The notes under the pieces: model-generated
The model's database searches: none
Told to the model about the DNA's origin: nothing
The model's input: the letters and a program-made list of their open reading frames with translations, nothing else
NCBI GenBank assembly: GCA_026573805.1
Contig: JAIUSX010000184.1
Coordinates: 8,866,001-8,930,000 of the forward strand
Length of the DNA: 64,000 nt
Reading direction: 5' to 3'
Source of the DNA: Hesperophylax magnus
Lineage: Eukaryota; Arthropoda; Insecta; Trichoptera; Limnephilidae
Shown: positions 21,991 through 32,125 of the stretch, piece after piece
How the letters are laid out: the number at the start of each line of letters is the position of its first letter
Position numbering within the stretch: the first letter of the stretch is position 1
Made by a program: the position numbers and the translations under genes

Positions 21991-22204
21991 GATCTGCCCT
22001 GATAGCCAACACGGTAACTTTGTCCGAAACATTGGCTAAAGGCGCATAATGCCCCCAAAACAATAACTAAAATATTTTTATTATTGTTGTTTACATTCAT
22101 CCAAGTCACTTCATTAGTTGGTCTGTGGGAACATTCATAGTAACCGGTTGATTGATTAGTTGCTGACTTAACAAATGCGTCCACCCAGGAGTCGCGATTT
22201 CAAT

Positions 22205-22250
22205 CCTCTTCTTTTTAGCTGTCCTTCATTGGACGGCTAAAAAGAAGAGG
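22205..22250. repeat. 20-bp hairpin arms, one mismatch, 6-nt loop
   Basis: CCTCTTCTTTTTAGCTGTCC (22205-22224), loop TTCATT, then GGACGGCTAAAAAGAAGAGG (22231-22250). The reverse complement differs at a single base, which would be a G-U pair in RNA. No associated gene. It resembles the tip of a foldback element. Confidence 0.8.
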
Positions 22251-22489
22251 TTCATCAACAAAGAACGTTTTCAGATGTTAATGGTGGGAGTAGGAGAAAT
22301 TAAAAAACGCATTATTAATAACTTATTTCAGAAGTAATGTAGGTGTAGTGCAATGCTATACAATCCATAATTCAGAGTAATACATACATAAATAAATAAA
22401 ATAAAGTTGTCAAAAAATATTGCTTAGAAATTAGGCAATAGTCATTTATGGGAGATATTTGACCGTCTCTCGTCTCCAGGGGGCGTAAT

Positions 22490-22860
22490 GACAGGTTATT
22501 CGTAACTCGTAACCAGGGAATGTTTTTTTAAATCAACTCTGGACATGGGTCTTGAAGAAACCCATGTTTTAGGATTAAGGCAGGCAAATCATTACACAGC
22601 CGAGCTGTTGAACTCACGAACAACTTGTAGTAACGTCCGTTCTCATATGACAAATTATGTCAACCATGCACATATGTAGGACGCGTTTGGCGTGTTTCCC
22701 TGTTCATGAAATGCCGATTGAACGAGGACAGCATTCCTATCTGACGCCTGTGCTCTAAAGATTGTAATCCGTTTTTTAGGATAGGGGAATCTAGAATGTT
22801 CAAGTATCTAAGGGCTTCAGACCAGAGGTCGCCAAACTCAACAGTGAGGCGCACTTGCGA
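22490..22860 (-). pseudogene. Relic of a LINE RT C-terminus (third family)
   Basis: On the minus strand, 22854-22660 encodes a segment with EALRYLNILDSPILKNGLQS and LEHRRQIGMLSSFNRHF. The signature L.SLEHRR.V..LS.F.R is a conserved tail found after the RT domain in several insect non-LTR elements. Flanking sequence down to 22490 continues without an open frame. It is too short and decayed to classify further. Confidence 0.55.
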
Positions 22861-23499
22861 TTTGTACTAATTCAGCAGTTGCGTAATATTAAATACTAAC
22901 TTGACTCTGGCTTCGATGTAGCTCCGTGCCTGAGCTGATCAGTTAGAATTACGCCAAGCACATCAATGGGAGGCATGTTGTGAAGATTACTTCCAATGAA
23001 GGAGACTACAGATGTAAACAGACATAAAACGTTAAATTCGACTAGTTTTTCTCTCGTTCAAAAATAAGTTTAGTGAAATCACAGATCTTCAGTATTTAAT
23101 TCAGCAACACTTTAGCATATTCTGACGAAGCTTAGCCTGGTTTACATCCGTGAGAAGACATTTACCCAAACAATGGATGAGTGCGTAGCTCACTGCTCTA
23201 CCATCTGCCAAGAGTCCAGTTCAAGGTCTGCATATTATATTATATTGCAGCAGGTAATTGCACACTTAATGGTAGGTAACAACCAACAATGGAGAGGATT
23301 GTACACGAGTCCTGACACCCGTGAGAAAGTATATTATAGTTGGCGTAGTGAGAATTATTAAGTTTATGGTCGAAATGTTGGGTGAAATGCTTACCAGAAA
23401 CAAGAAACAAATTGTGTTGACGTGGGAAAATTTTCAATGATTTCTTTAGTAACGAATATTCCCTCGCGATATTTTTAACCCCACATAGGAGACCCTGAA
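22861..23499. other. Non-coding stretch
   Basis: No recognised repeat or exon. Two overlapping opposite-strand frames at 23173-23437 show no motif. Confidence 0.45.
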
Positions 23500-23850
23500 A
23501 AAATAACTTCCCTCAGGGCCTATGTAAACATTTGCGATGCTGTGTGGAGGGATTTTTTTTATGAAAGGAAGGAGAGGATGTTCTAAGGTAAAGGTATGAG
23601 GTTTGAGTAGGAATTTAGGGATCAGTGTGTCCAGGAGTAACGGCCATATTAATATATCCCTCCCATTGCGACGCAGGGCAATGGGTCGAGAGACCGGTTG
23701 GTCAGGTCAAAGGGTCTCCCCAAACCAGCCTCTCCCGATCTGGCACGCCATGCAGCTGGTGGGCAGGAGGATCCTGAACACACATCACCCGATGAACCCG
23801 GGCACTCCTGCTAAATCACCAAACGTAGCGAACCACTTGGGGTGACCTAT
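23500..23850 (+). repeat. Interspersed repeat B, longest copy
   Basis: Runs from CTTCCCTCAGGGCCTATG through GCGATGCTGTGTGGAG, TCCCTCCCATTGCGACG, GACCGGTTGGTCAGGTC and ATGAACCCGGGCACTCCTGC to CACTTGGGGTGACC. Related copies are at 10373-10690 (inverted) and in part at 2096-2185. The 80-codon frame inside it (23603-23845) is GC-rich repeat sequence without a known domain. Confidence 0.6.
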
Positions 23851-24106
23851 GACAGAGTTTTATCTATCATGATTATTAACAGTGCATAGAAATTGATTGG
23901 GTATAGCCAAAGTTGATCCCGGGACAATAAATTAACATGTTTATGAAAGGTCCTCGAAAACGCTTTCATTATATTTTTTCTAGACTATTCCACTTATAGC
24001 AATAACACAAAAATAAATTCTATTTCTGAGTAACTCACGAAAATTTCTAACAGAGGCTTTATGTTCATGAATTTATAATTATATGTTTGTGGTGTAACGT
24101 TTAAGG

Positions 24107-24944
24107 CAGAGGTTCCCAAACTTTTTTTCCCCGTAGACCATTTGCCAAATATATTTTTTTCCGTTTTTTCCGTCTGCCGAATATTGAATTTTCCTAAAAC
24201 TATTAACGTCTCATGTGATAATCATTTCTCTTTTTCATTCCCTTCCCTTGCCTGTGTAACAACCGGGTTATAGTTCCTCTGTCTTTACATTGTGCAGACA
24301 GGGGCGCCCTTGTGAGGTATTTATTACACCAAATGAAAATGGAGCAGGATAAGCAACGGGAATTTCTTTCTGTAGCTGGCCCTACAGAACTGCCCCTTAA
24401 GTTCTTTGTTAGCGCTTATTCCGATCAGTTCTTCTTATCATATGATATTCGATTCTTCAACATTCCATTTCCACAGTCAAAATGTCCTCAAACTTAGTTT
24501 TGAAGTCTGTGTAAAGTAGATTTAAATGTTGAACGTCATTATTAACCTGGACGTTTTTCAAAAACAAGTTGGGAATCTAGGAAAATTCGCGGCTTCCGAT
24601 GTGCAATGTTTTGCTTCAATATATTAATACTGACTAGAAAAAGAATGTGTAATTTTATTTATATACCTCAATATACAACTTTACGAAATATAAAAATACA
24701 AATATCAAATAAGTAATTTCTCAGTCTATTATTAGTATTAGGTACGTAAACTGTGTTATTTGTATTAGGTGTATTGTGTCATCTACGGAACTCCTAAATG
24801 TTGACTTAAGATAAATGGGGGTCTGCTCGTATGTACCCTCATTTGAATCTCGTGGACCCCAAATTTTTTTTCTCGCTGACATAGACCCCCAGCAAGCCGA
24901 TATCGACCCCTGGGGGTCTATATAGACCACTTTGGGAACCTCTG
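24107..24944. mobile_element. Non-autonomous hAT element with 8-bp TSD
   Basis: The left end CAGAGGTTCCCAAACTTT and right end (reverse complement CAGAGGTTCCCAAAGTGG) share a 14-bp inverted repeat. They are bounded by perfect direct repeats GTTTAAGG at 24099-24106 and 24945-24952. The right subterminal part, read inwards, has GACCCCCAGGGGTC palindromes. No hAT transposase motif is visible. Around 24276-24320 it contains a segment also found at 8619-8657. Confidence 0.85.
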
Positions 24945-24952
24945 GTTTAAGG

Positions 24953-26039
24953 TATAGGTTAATTGAATTTTTATCATAAATATGGATCAGTTTGACAGTT
25001 ATAGGTGGAAACCTGAAAATTGTAGGAAATTAGGGCCGGGAGACCATGAAAATGGTGAAGTCTCACAATATACGAGTATATTCCTTTCTGTCTTTATGGC
25101 TTTGATATATTTATGACTTTTGTGTGCATTCCCAATTGCAGTCTGGATTATAAAAGTAATAATAAATTATTCGCCATTTTCGTGGTTGGTGCGTGCTTCC
25201 CCTTCAGAATTAGGGACTTGAAGATTGTGAAGAGATGTTACATCACATAAAAATTAAAATCTGGTTTCCGTAACAGACTTGAGGCCACATTTTTTGGAAT
25301 GTACATTTTACTTTTAGTGGTTAAAATTCGGTTAAGTCGTATCGTAAACGAATATTTTTTTAACAAAAGAAAATACCATAAAATACTATTGAAGACTTTA
25401 GTGTAAATATTGATATTGACAAAAACTTTACTTTAGAATGAAGAAAAATATTTGAGATTAGCTCCAGGACAACAAAACATCCCACAAAGTGCCCACTTCG
25501 TTGAGCTTTCTCGCACAGAGTTTTGGCGGCCGGGCGGAAAGACCTGACAAGTCACGAGACTAGAAAATAAATAGAGAATTTTTCAATTGCTTTTTGCATG
25601 AATTTTGTAATATCTGAATATTAACTTTCAATCTAATTTTCGTCTTTGTGTGCTTGAGACTTTCAGCATCCATACGTATTGAATGTGAATAATGGGTTAA
25701 ATCAGTAGCAGTTTTCAAAGGGTTAAAAGGATCGGTACCTTTTTATGGCTATTGTATTCAAATTAACATTATTTATCCACAAACCTTCATTGTCTCAAGG
25801 TATTACAAATCACTCAGCGACAACTTACGTCTATGGGCCACTTCGGGCAGGTTGTTCACTGAAAAGATAAACCGATAGAATGATGCTGTGGGCGCGTCCG
25901 TGTGCACAAAGTGAGTATAATTTTTCCTTACTCCTCGTGAAATCGATCAAAACCAAGATAATCATTTTAGACCTAGAATTCTAAAAGTTTTTACGTAAAT
26001 TGGCGACAATAGTTTTATTTTACATCGGTATAGATCATG
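24953..26039. other. AT-rich stretch with no recognised feature
   Basis: A GC-richer patch near 25495-25560 (TTTTGGCGGCCGGGCGGAAA) has no recognisable element or exon. The rest is featureless. Confidence 0.45.
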
Positions 26040-26255
26040 CCATGTAGTAAATACTGTCAGTATCGCTTTGATAAAAAACCGCCTTAAAAAATAGGAGGAA
26101 TGCTTGAAATGGTTTTAGCCATATTTAGTAACCAGATCTGACAAGCCTTAATCTGATAAACTTCCTCTTCCTCTCATTATTTCCATCCTGACACCAACAT
26201 ACACCAAATGAAGATGCAATTGTCGCACTGGCTACAGACAGTTGTGACTATTATG
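26040..26255 (+). repeat. SINE copy (family 1), plus orientation, diverged
   Basis: Reads in the same direction as the 19290 copy: ACTGTCAGTATCGCTTTGAT, GCTTGAAATGGTTTTAGCC, AACCAGATCTGA, CTTCCTCTTCCTCTC and TGTCGCACTGGCTACAGACA. The head and poly(A) are eroded. Confidence 0.6.
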
Positions 26256-26543
26256 GTAATCATTTTCAATTTTAAAATCACACTTCTAGAAAATTTCTGT
26301 TCATTGATGTTTGCATTATTATTTGTATGCAGTTGGCGTAATGAAGGAGCCACCGCAAAGTAAAGTACTGGCATGTTTAAAGTTTTCAGAGGCTGGGGGC
26401 GATACATGCCATTATTACGGGCGGAAATCGTGAGACTCGCAGAATAATGGCACGAATTACCCAAGTGTCTTTTACTCAGTTACTCAGAGAGTCATTGGTG
26501 AAGTTTTAATGTGTTTGCATTGGATGGACTGAGTTGGTGACGC

Positions 26544-26604
26544 ATGGGCAGGGCTGGCCCTGAACTAACAGACGCCTGGCGCAAGAAACATTTGGGCACC
26601 CTTG
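26544..26604 (+). repeat. Fragment with CAGGGCTGGCCCTG-type end
   Basis: CAGGGCTGGCCCTGAACTAA ... GGCGCAAGAAACATTTGGGC is loosely repeated, inverted, at about 33625-33710 (GGGCCGGCTCTG ... GGTGCCTTCGC). Such ends occur on some hAT-type MITEs. It is fused in frame to the LINE relic that follows, so its apparent start codon is fortuitous. Confidence 0.35.
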
Positions 26605-27122
26605 TCAAAACCAGTAGACGACCAGGTAAGTTAGCAGTCCACAATGGTGTGCTGGTACCTACCCTGATGTTTGGAAATGAGGCATGGAACTGGCAAAGTA
26701 AGGCTGAAAGTAGATTGAATGCTGTTGAAATGAAATCCCTGAGACGTATGTGTGGTAAAACCATGTTTGATCGTGTGAGGAATGTGGAGATCAGCAAAGA
26801 GTTCAAGGCTGATGTAAGCGTAACGAGTAAGATGAAGAAAGGGACGCTTAGATGATTTGGGCATGTAGAGCGAATGAGCGAAGATAGGAGTGTAAGGAGG
26901 ATATATGATGCAAATGCCAATGGTAGCAGAAGTCGGGGACGCCCGAGGAAGATATGACACGATCAAGTGAATCAGATACTCGAGTCGGCCCATGTCAAGA
27001 GTCAGAATAATAGAAGAGTATGTATGCGACGATGTATGAATGTGAATGAGGCAAGAAATGTGTGCCAAGACCGAGTTGTTTGGCGGTCCGTCCTCTCTGC
27101 CTATCCCTTCTGGGAAATAATC
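26605..27122 (+). pseudogene. LINE family-2 reverse-transcriptase C-terminal region, pseudogene
   Basis: Encodes KLAVHNGVLVPTLMFGNEAW, LNAVEMKSLRRMCG and DRVRNVEI, then after a stop FGHVERMS, SRGRPRKI, another stop, and RRVCMRRCMNVNEARNVC with DRVVWRSVLSAYP. This is the conserved C-terminal tail of a non-LTR reverse transcriptase commonly found in insect genomes. Two in-frame TGA codons (about 26852 and 26955) sit where tryptophan is expected, consistent with TGG-to-TGA decay. It is the longest of four relics of this family here. The clade is not determinable from the tail. Confidence 0.75.
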
Positions 27123-27377
27123 TCAAGTACAATGTGTTGGGTTAGGAATTATCAGTACTTTGACGCCTTGGAAATGTGGTTTTTTCAGTAACCTTACTTG
27201 CCAGAGTTTCTACCAGGGAGCAACTTGACGAATGTAAATTTATATAGAGCGAACTTAAAAGCACATGAAATTCAAGACCGTAGAATCCATGGGTCTAGAA
27301 TTTCGTTGGACTGTTGGTTAATCACGTACTTTTAAGTTTGTTTCTCATACACAAATTCTGTATGCAAGCAATTTATC
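27123..27377. other. Short non-coding stretch
   Basis: Nothing recognised. Confidence 0.4.
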
Positions 27378-27680
27378 AGGCTGAAGGTAGTGGGGAGGGC
27401 AAGGAGATGAGTAAAAGGAGGGTGGGTAAGTACTTGGCTTTTTAGATCTGGTCATTAAAAACCCCTAAAGCCGTTTCAATTCTAAATTATAGTATTTTAC
27501 ATGGCGTTCCTGAGAGTATCTTCCCCTCTGAAACGTGCCGCAAGTATACTGTATATTAGTTTGAGATAATATATTGTGAAACAAAAAAAATTAATTAAAT
27601 AAAATCTAATTACGCACTTCGGGATTTGAAACCGTATTCGTATTCCAGAGCCTTACCCCTGGACCACGGAGACCATCATA
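27378..27680 (-). repeat. SINE copy (family 1) retaining a decayed tRNA-like head
   Basis: CAGGCTGAAGGTAGTGGGGA, TTAGATCTGGTCATTA, GAGAGTATCTTCCCCTCTGA and ACGTGCCGCAAGTATACTGT match the 19290 copy in reverse. The stretch ACGCACTTCGGGATTTGAAA + CC near 27613-27634 corresponds to the head with a mutated B box, ending near GGACCACGGAGACC. Confidence 0.7.
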
Positions 27681-27940
27681 TACAAGTGGCAAGCTAAACA
27701 ATTGCTTTGATCTATAAATTACGAATAGAAATCTGTGCAAATATCATTATGCCAAAGCTCACCGTTCGAGAGCTTCTGCAGCTTCAAATGATTCAGATTT
27801 TTGCTTTAGAGTTATCTACCTATCATTACTATAATATTTATAGCAAGCCACACATAAACCTTTTACAGACTTATCACAATTGTATCCATTGTTTTTAAAT
27901 CCAATTATGCTTTGACAAAATTATTTATTAATATAATATA

Positions 27941-28501
27941 CAGGGTTTTCCAATAAGAGGTGTTATTTTGAATAGCCCGCTATTTCGGTAGATGTTACTT
28001 TTGAAGCTGTCATTACTTCATCACTGTCATCACTGTCATTACTGTCATTACTGTCATCACTGAACGATACACGCTTCAACAACGCATTTAAATTATTAAA
28101 ATTCACTTGAGTGAATCAAATGCAAATCATTTTGAGTGATGAGGCCCATTTCCACCTTGGTGGCTTCGTCAACAAGCAAAATTGTCGCATCCGGGGCTCG
28201 GAAAACCCAAGAGTTATTGTTGAAAAGCCTCTCTATCCTCAACGTGTGACTCTTGATGCGGTTTATGGTCCGGCGGAGTCATTGGACCTTACTTTTTCTA
28301 AAATGAGGCTGGAGCAACAGTTACAGTGAATGGATTGCGCTATCGAGAGATGATTAATGATTTTTTAAGGCCGGAATTGGATGTTATTGATCTGGACAAC
28401 GTTTACTTTCAACAAGACAGCGCTACGTGCGACACGAGCAACGAAACTATTGATCTTTTACGATTGAATATCAAAATAACACCTCTTATTGGAAAACCCT
28501 G
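27941..28501 (+). mobile_element. Internally deleted Tc1/mariner-type element with perfect 31-bp TIRs
   Basis: The left TIR (27941-27971, starting CAGGGTTTTCCAATAAGAGG) and right TIR (28471-28501) are exact reverse complements over 31 bp. Both sides are flanked by TA (27939-27940 and 28502-28503), the mariner target duplication. The 561-bp element holds only a middle part of the transposase. Between the left TIR and the transposase lies a short array of ACTGTCATC/ACTGTCATT steps (about 28015-28065). It is non-autonomous but structurally well preserved. Confidence 0.9.
28111..28470 (+). pseudogene. Mariner-type transposase fragment with frameshift
   Basis: The first part encodes SDEAHFHLGGFVNKQNCRIR and SENPR, containing the first catalytic aspartate (SDEAHF). 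After a frameshift near 28300 the second part reads VTVNGLRYREMINDFLRPEL and DNVYFQQDSATCDTSNETI, containing the second aspartate (QQD). The third acidic residue and the N-terminal DNA-binding domain are deleted. The frame runs straight into the right TIR, whose translation ITPLIGKP is not transposase sequence. The family is clear; the exact mariner subgroup is not. Confidence 0.85.
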
Positions 28502-28503
28502 TA

Positions 28504-29325
28504 CTTACTCCTTGTTAAGAAATACTATCAACGCAAACAAAAATTTGAATACAATAGCCATTAAAATCCCTTCAACCAACAAAAAATAACTTTATTCGAA
28601 TTGCAACACATCTGACGAACTCAAAACAATATCAGTTAGTGGCCGAGTGAGTAAAAGTAACCGGTACCCATTCATGAATCGCGCGTTCAATTATCTGCGA
28701 GCTAATTCCTCGGTGGTAGGTAAACAATTATAAATAGAGTTTTAACATCGGTCTTCAGCATGGCGCCTCAATTTAGAAATACCGCAACATGCATAGCAAC
28801 TATGATATGTATATTGCCCGTAGAAGAATCACGAAGTAGTACAGAAAAATCTAAATAAAAAGATTTGATTGCGATCGTTCCAAACTAATTCGAACCAGTT
28901 TGACGCGTACTCGCTAAACTATCTATGAGTGTGCAGAAATACTCAAATAGATTGGAATCAGTAGCGGTTCATGACATGTCTCATTAGGAGTTTAATCGGA
29001 GATTAAAAAAGGGAGAAAAAAATTGCTCAGGTAAATGAAAAATCCTATGATGGGCTTTACCACATTATATAATATATTTTGTGGGTATTGCTCCACTGTC
29101 GATGCTGCTGGAGCGAAGGTATACTATGGTGGAATAGATAAATAACCGTTATTAATGAAATCGAGTATTTATTTATTGTTGTTTTGTTATTGACTTGTGA
29201 ATGAAAGCTTCTATTAGAGACAACAGATGTCACTGCTCGTCACTCTTCGCCGCCTCTGGCAGCTGTTAAATTCGAAAAATTGTCTACCTAAATTTATGCA
29301 GCCTTCGCTCAAGGCCTAGAGATCT
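28504..29325. other. Non-coding stretch
   Basis: No repeat boundary or coding motif recognised between the mariner and Harbinger elements. Confidence 0.45.
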
Positions 29326-30309
29326 GGGACCCAATTTTCATTTCCGTAGACAACTGCTCGCATGCGATAATTATCTACGTTGTCTATGGTTTTTCTATCA
29401 TCGAGTAATTATCTACTAATTTTCGATAGAAAGCGTATTTTGGAATTTCTAATAGATAATTATCTATTACAAAGCAGTAGATAATTGGACTATTGGTTTT
29501 AGTAGTAATTCAACTGTCAAAAAGTGTTACTTGTACGGTTTGCGTGTGTCGTATTTTTGTTAATTATTATAAAAATGGTGAGTTTTGAAGATTTGACGCA
29601 CATACAATCGATCGAAGACATGGAACAGGCCGAATATTTAATTGAAAGGCCACCAAGAAAAAATTTTTCAAGAAATGATGCATTTAGTCTGAGTAATGAA
29701 CTGTTCATAAAAAATTTTCGACTATCTAAACAATTGGTGCTCAAATTAATTGATCTATTGTCGCCTTAGATGAAAGAACCGTATAAAATCAAGTCTGTAG
29801 ATGTTAAAACGAAGGTAAGAACGATTAATGATCCCCGTTATATGCAAACAAATCATTTTTTGTACTCAATCAGTGATATGATAAAAAAACATTGTTTTTT
29901 TTCAGATTTTAATTGCATTGAATTTTTTTGGCACAGGATCTTACCAACATCCTGTTGGGTCAAATTTAAATATGGCAGTATCGCAATCTACTGTATCAAA
30001 ATCTAAAAATATTTTGAAAAACACGCAAGAGGAAACAACTACTTCTTCAACGAACAACAAAGTGAATTGAAAATTGTCAGTCGTAAACAGATTTACATAT
30101 ATAGAAAAATGTATCAAATCTATGGAGTTAAATACACGGGTTACCATATAAAAAAAATAAAATTGGTACATTTTTATGTTGGTATTAATATCGGTTGTTT
30201 TACATTATCTACGACGGTCGAAAATACGCATTTATCGAAACAGTAGATAATTTATCGTGCGCGATCCTCGCATGCGAGCAATTGTCTACTGAAATGAAAA
30301 TTGGGTCCC
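29326..30309 (+). mobile_element. PIF/Harbinger-like element, internally deleted, with subterminal repeats
   Basis: The left end GGGACCCAATTTTCATTTCC + GTAGACAACTGCTCGCATGCG is matched by the reverse complement of the right end, GGGACCCAATTTTCATTTCA + GTAGACAATTGCTCGCATGCG, a ~42-bp TIR with two mismatches. Both ends carry further copies of (G)TAGATAATTATCTA-type palindromes, possible transposase-binding repeats. A transposase N-terminal fragment is inside. The 3-bp target duplication is not clear. The element is 984 bp and non-autonomous. Confidence 0.8.
29575..30067 (+). pseudogene. Harbinger transposase N-terminal part, with intron and premature TAG
   Basis: The ATG at 29575 opens MVSFEDLTHIQSIEDMEQAE. 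RPPRKNFSRNDAFSLSNELF and IKNFRLSKQLVLKLIDLLSP follow, then an in-frame TAG at 29767-29769, then MKEPYKIKSVDVKTK. A short intron (29815-29905, AG|GTAAGA ... TTTTTTTTCAG|A) fits here. Removing it joins in frame to ILIALNFFGTGSYQHPVGSN and MAVSQSTVSKS, the HARBI1-like helix-turn-helix region. The catalytic DDE half is deleted, and the frame ends at 30067. The intron boundaries are inferred from the restored homology. Confidence 0.75.
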
Positions 30310-30649
30310 TGGATATGGGTAGCCATCATAGACAACTAGCCAATCGGGGAAAGGTGAACAAACCAACTTCCGCAGAGTGCAGGAGGCCGCGTGACCGTCC
30401 TGCTTCTGGCAATTTGTCAATAAATGAATCTGACAGTATACAAGCAACTCGCATTGTAATATCACCATACGGTCCTCGAAAATAAAATATGCTTACAAAT
30501 TACTAGTCCTTTATATAATGGCGCAAAATTGCATGATGCGTAAAAAACTTATCCCAAATCAGGTAAAAACAAATTTAACATTTTGTTACACGGACACTTT
30601 TACAAATGCGTTATAATTTAGCCACCTCACTCAATTTTAGCGTGGCTAC
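30310..30649. other. Non-coding stretch
   Basis: No feature recognised. The 96-codon frame over 30195-30485 starts inside the Harbinger element and has no motif. Confidence 0.45.
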
Positions 30650-30911
30650 GCCAGGCGATTCGTAAGATCCTGCGCAGAAAAGTTCCACAATGGACAGCGC
30701 CGTGCACCTTTGCTTTACTTTTCTGTGCATGGTCTGGTTATTTCAATGTGCGCTCTTCGGTGTGGTCAATGTACGACTGATGCCATAGTTTATTCAAAGC
30801 ATTCTTGAACCCTCCTGGTGCCAAAAATATGGTCACGTGGTTTGCCTCCAGTTCACCGAAATGATACGAAGATTTCATGTTAGGGCAAGTCTATTAATTT
30901 GAATGTCTATG
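30650..30911 (+). repeat. Interspersed repeat C (first copy at 16791-16990, inverted)
   Basis: Shares AAGTTCCACAATGGACAGCG, CTTTACTTTTCTGTGCATGG, TTATTTCAATGTGCGCTCTT and TTTCATGTTAGGGCAAGTCT with the inverted copy. Both copies end at the same ATTAATTTG(A/G)ATGTCTATG, suggesting a real element boundary near 30911. The class is unknown. Confidence 0.6.
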
Positions 30912-30937
30912 GTAGTCATCGTTCCGACTGGCTAGAG

Positions 30938-32117
30938 CAGGGGTTCCCAATCTTTTTGCTTTTTGTACTCTAGAGCACATTCTAAAATATCGGTAGGGTG
31001 GCGGGCACCACCTATTTTTAATCGAAAAACTCGGGGTAGCAATCGCAATCAAAATGACAACAACGCGGTTCCAGGCGGGGAATGCTATTTTCACATCACT
31101 CCTTGTACACGCCGAAAACCCGAAGTGAGCCGATGATCGCCGAACCGAGTTGGACAGTACGAGCACGTGACTACTGTCAGTTTGGTTGTCGGGGCCAGCG
31201 ACCGCGGAAGTGGGGGGCATAGGGGACCAAATGCACCCCTAAAATCAAATGGGGGGGGGGCCGCGCCCCCTCTAATTTTACTACCTGGGTAAAGAAGGAT
31301 TATCTGTGCTGGTAAAGATTATCTGTATCCTTCACAGTGCTTTTTTTCATAAATGAAAAAGTGTTTGTTGTATACAAGAAAAATTGTCAAGAGATAGCAT
31401 TAGAGCTTTGATTATTTAAATAATCAATACTGCACGTGCATAAGGCGGAAACATTTAGTTTAGATTTAAATGAAATTCTTAGGGAATTTGCTTCAAAGAC
31501 AGCTGAGAGACGCAACGTTTTTGGTATCGTTCAATGAATCCAATAAAAAAATATTTTTAAAAAAAAGTTTTTTATTCACTGATCCTGTTATTTGTTTGAC
31601 CTAGTCATCTCCGTTTTATCTTATTTATAACTAGTTGATTGACTGGAGAGGAGACTGAAGGAAGAGGGTGACTAAACAAGTTTGCCCCCCCCGTCATAGA
31701 GTACTTCCGCGGTCCCTGGTCGGGGCCATGCTTATTGCTTTCACTGACAGACAGAGCTGGCAGAGTCATGTTCCATGTGTTTTGGCGCCTTCGGCGTTCA
31801 TCGGCTCAGTTCGTAGCGTTCGTTCACTTCGGGTTTTCTGTGTGTACAAGGAGTGATGTGCAAATAGAACTCTCCGTTACAGGCTAGCGTGAAGAGTGCA
31901 GTCTGGCTCGCCGCTAGACAGGTTGCTACAAGTATTGTCAGCAAAGGAACCACTCATACATACAATATCGCAAACATACAAATGTATTTAATAAACCTAG
32001 GCACTCAAAAAAAATAAAACTCTAATAAATCGGCCATTTGGGACTTAGTGGAGGTGTCAAAAAAATATTTCACTGTCGAATAGTGGCGGGCACAAACGAA
32101 TCGGTTGGGAACCCCTG
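30938..32117. mobile_element. hAT-type foldback element with 8-bp TSD
   Basis: The ends CAGGGGTTCCCAA (30938-30950) and its inverse TTGGGAACCCCTG (32105-32117) are flanked by perfect GGCTAGAG repeats at 30930-30937 and 32118-32125. Inside, long subterminal segments are also inverted. For example, ATCACTCCTTGTACAC (about 31095-31110) and AAAACCCGAAGTGA (about 31114-31127) reappear as GTGTACAAGGAGTGAT and TCACTTCGGGTTTT at about 31825-31857. The central part contains a run of ten G residues next to CCGCGCCCCC (31252-31271). No transposase is visible. Confidence 0.88.
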
Positions 32118-32125
32118 GGCTAGAG

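Noticed and set aside
21613..22049. Two overlapping frames that might be a small gene
   Set aside because: They read through a SINE copy and a tandem of repeat sequence; no motif or splice site.
26492..27068. Minus-strand frames of 142 and 145 codons
   Set aside because: They are antisense to the LINE relic at 26605-27122; the sense strand carries the recognisable RT tail.
31668..31856. Possible small exon in a GC-rich segment
   Set aside because: It lies inside the hAT foldback element, and its sequence is the inverted arm of 31090-31230.
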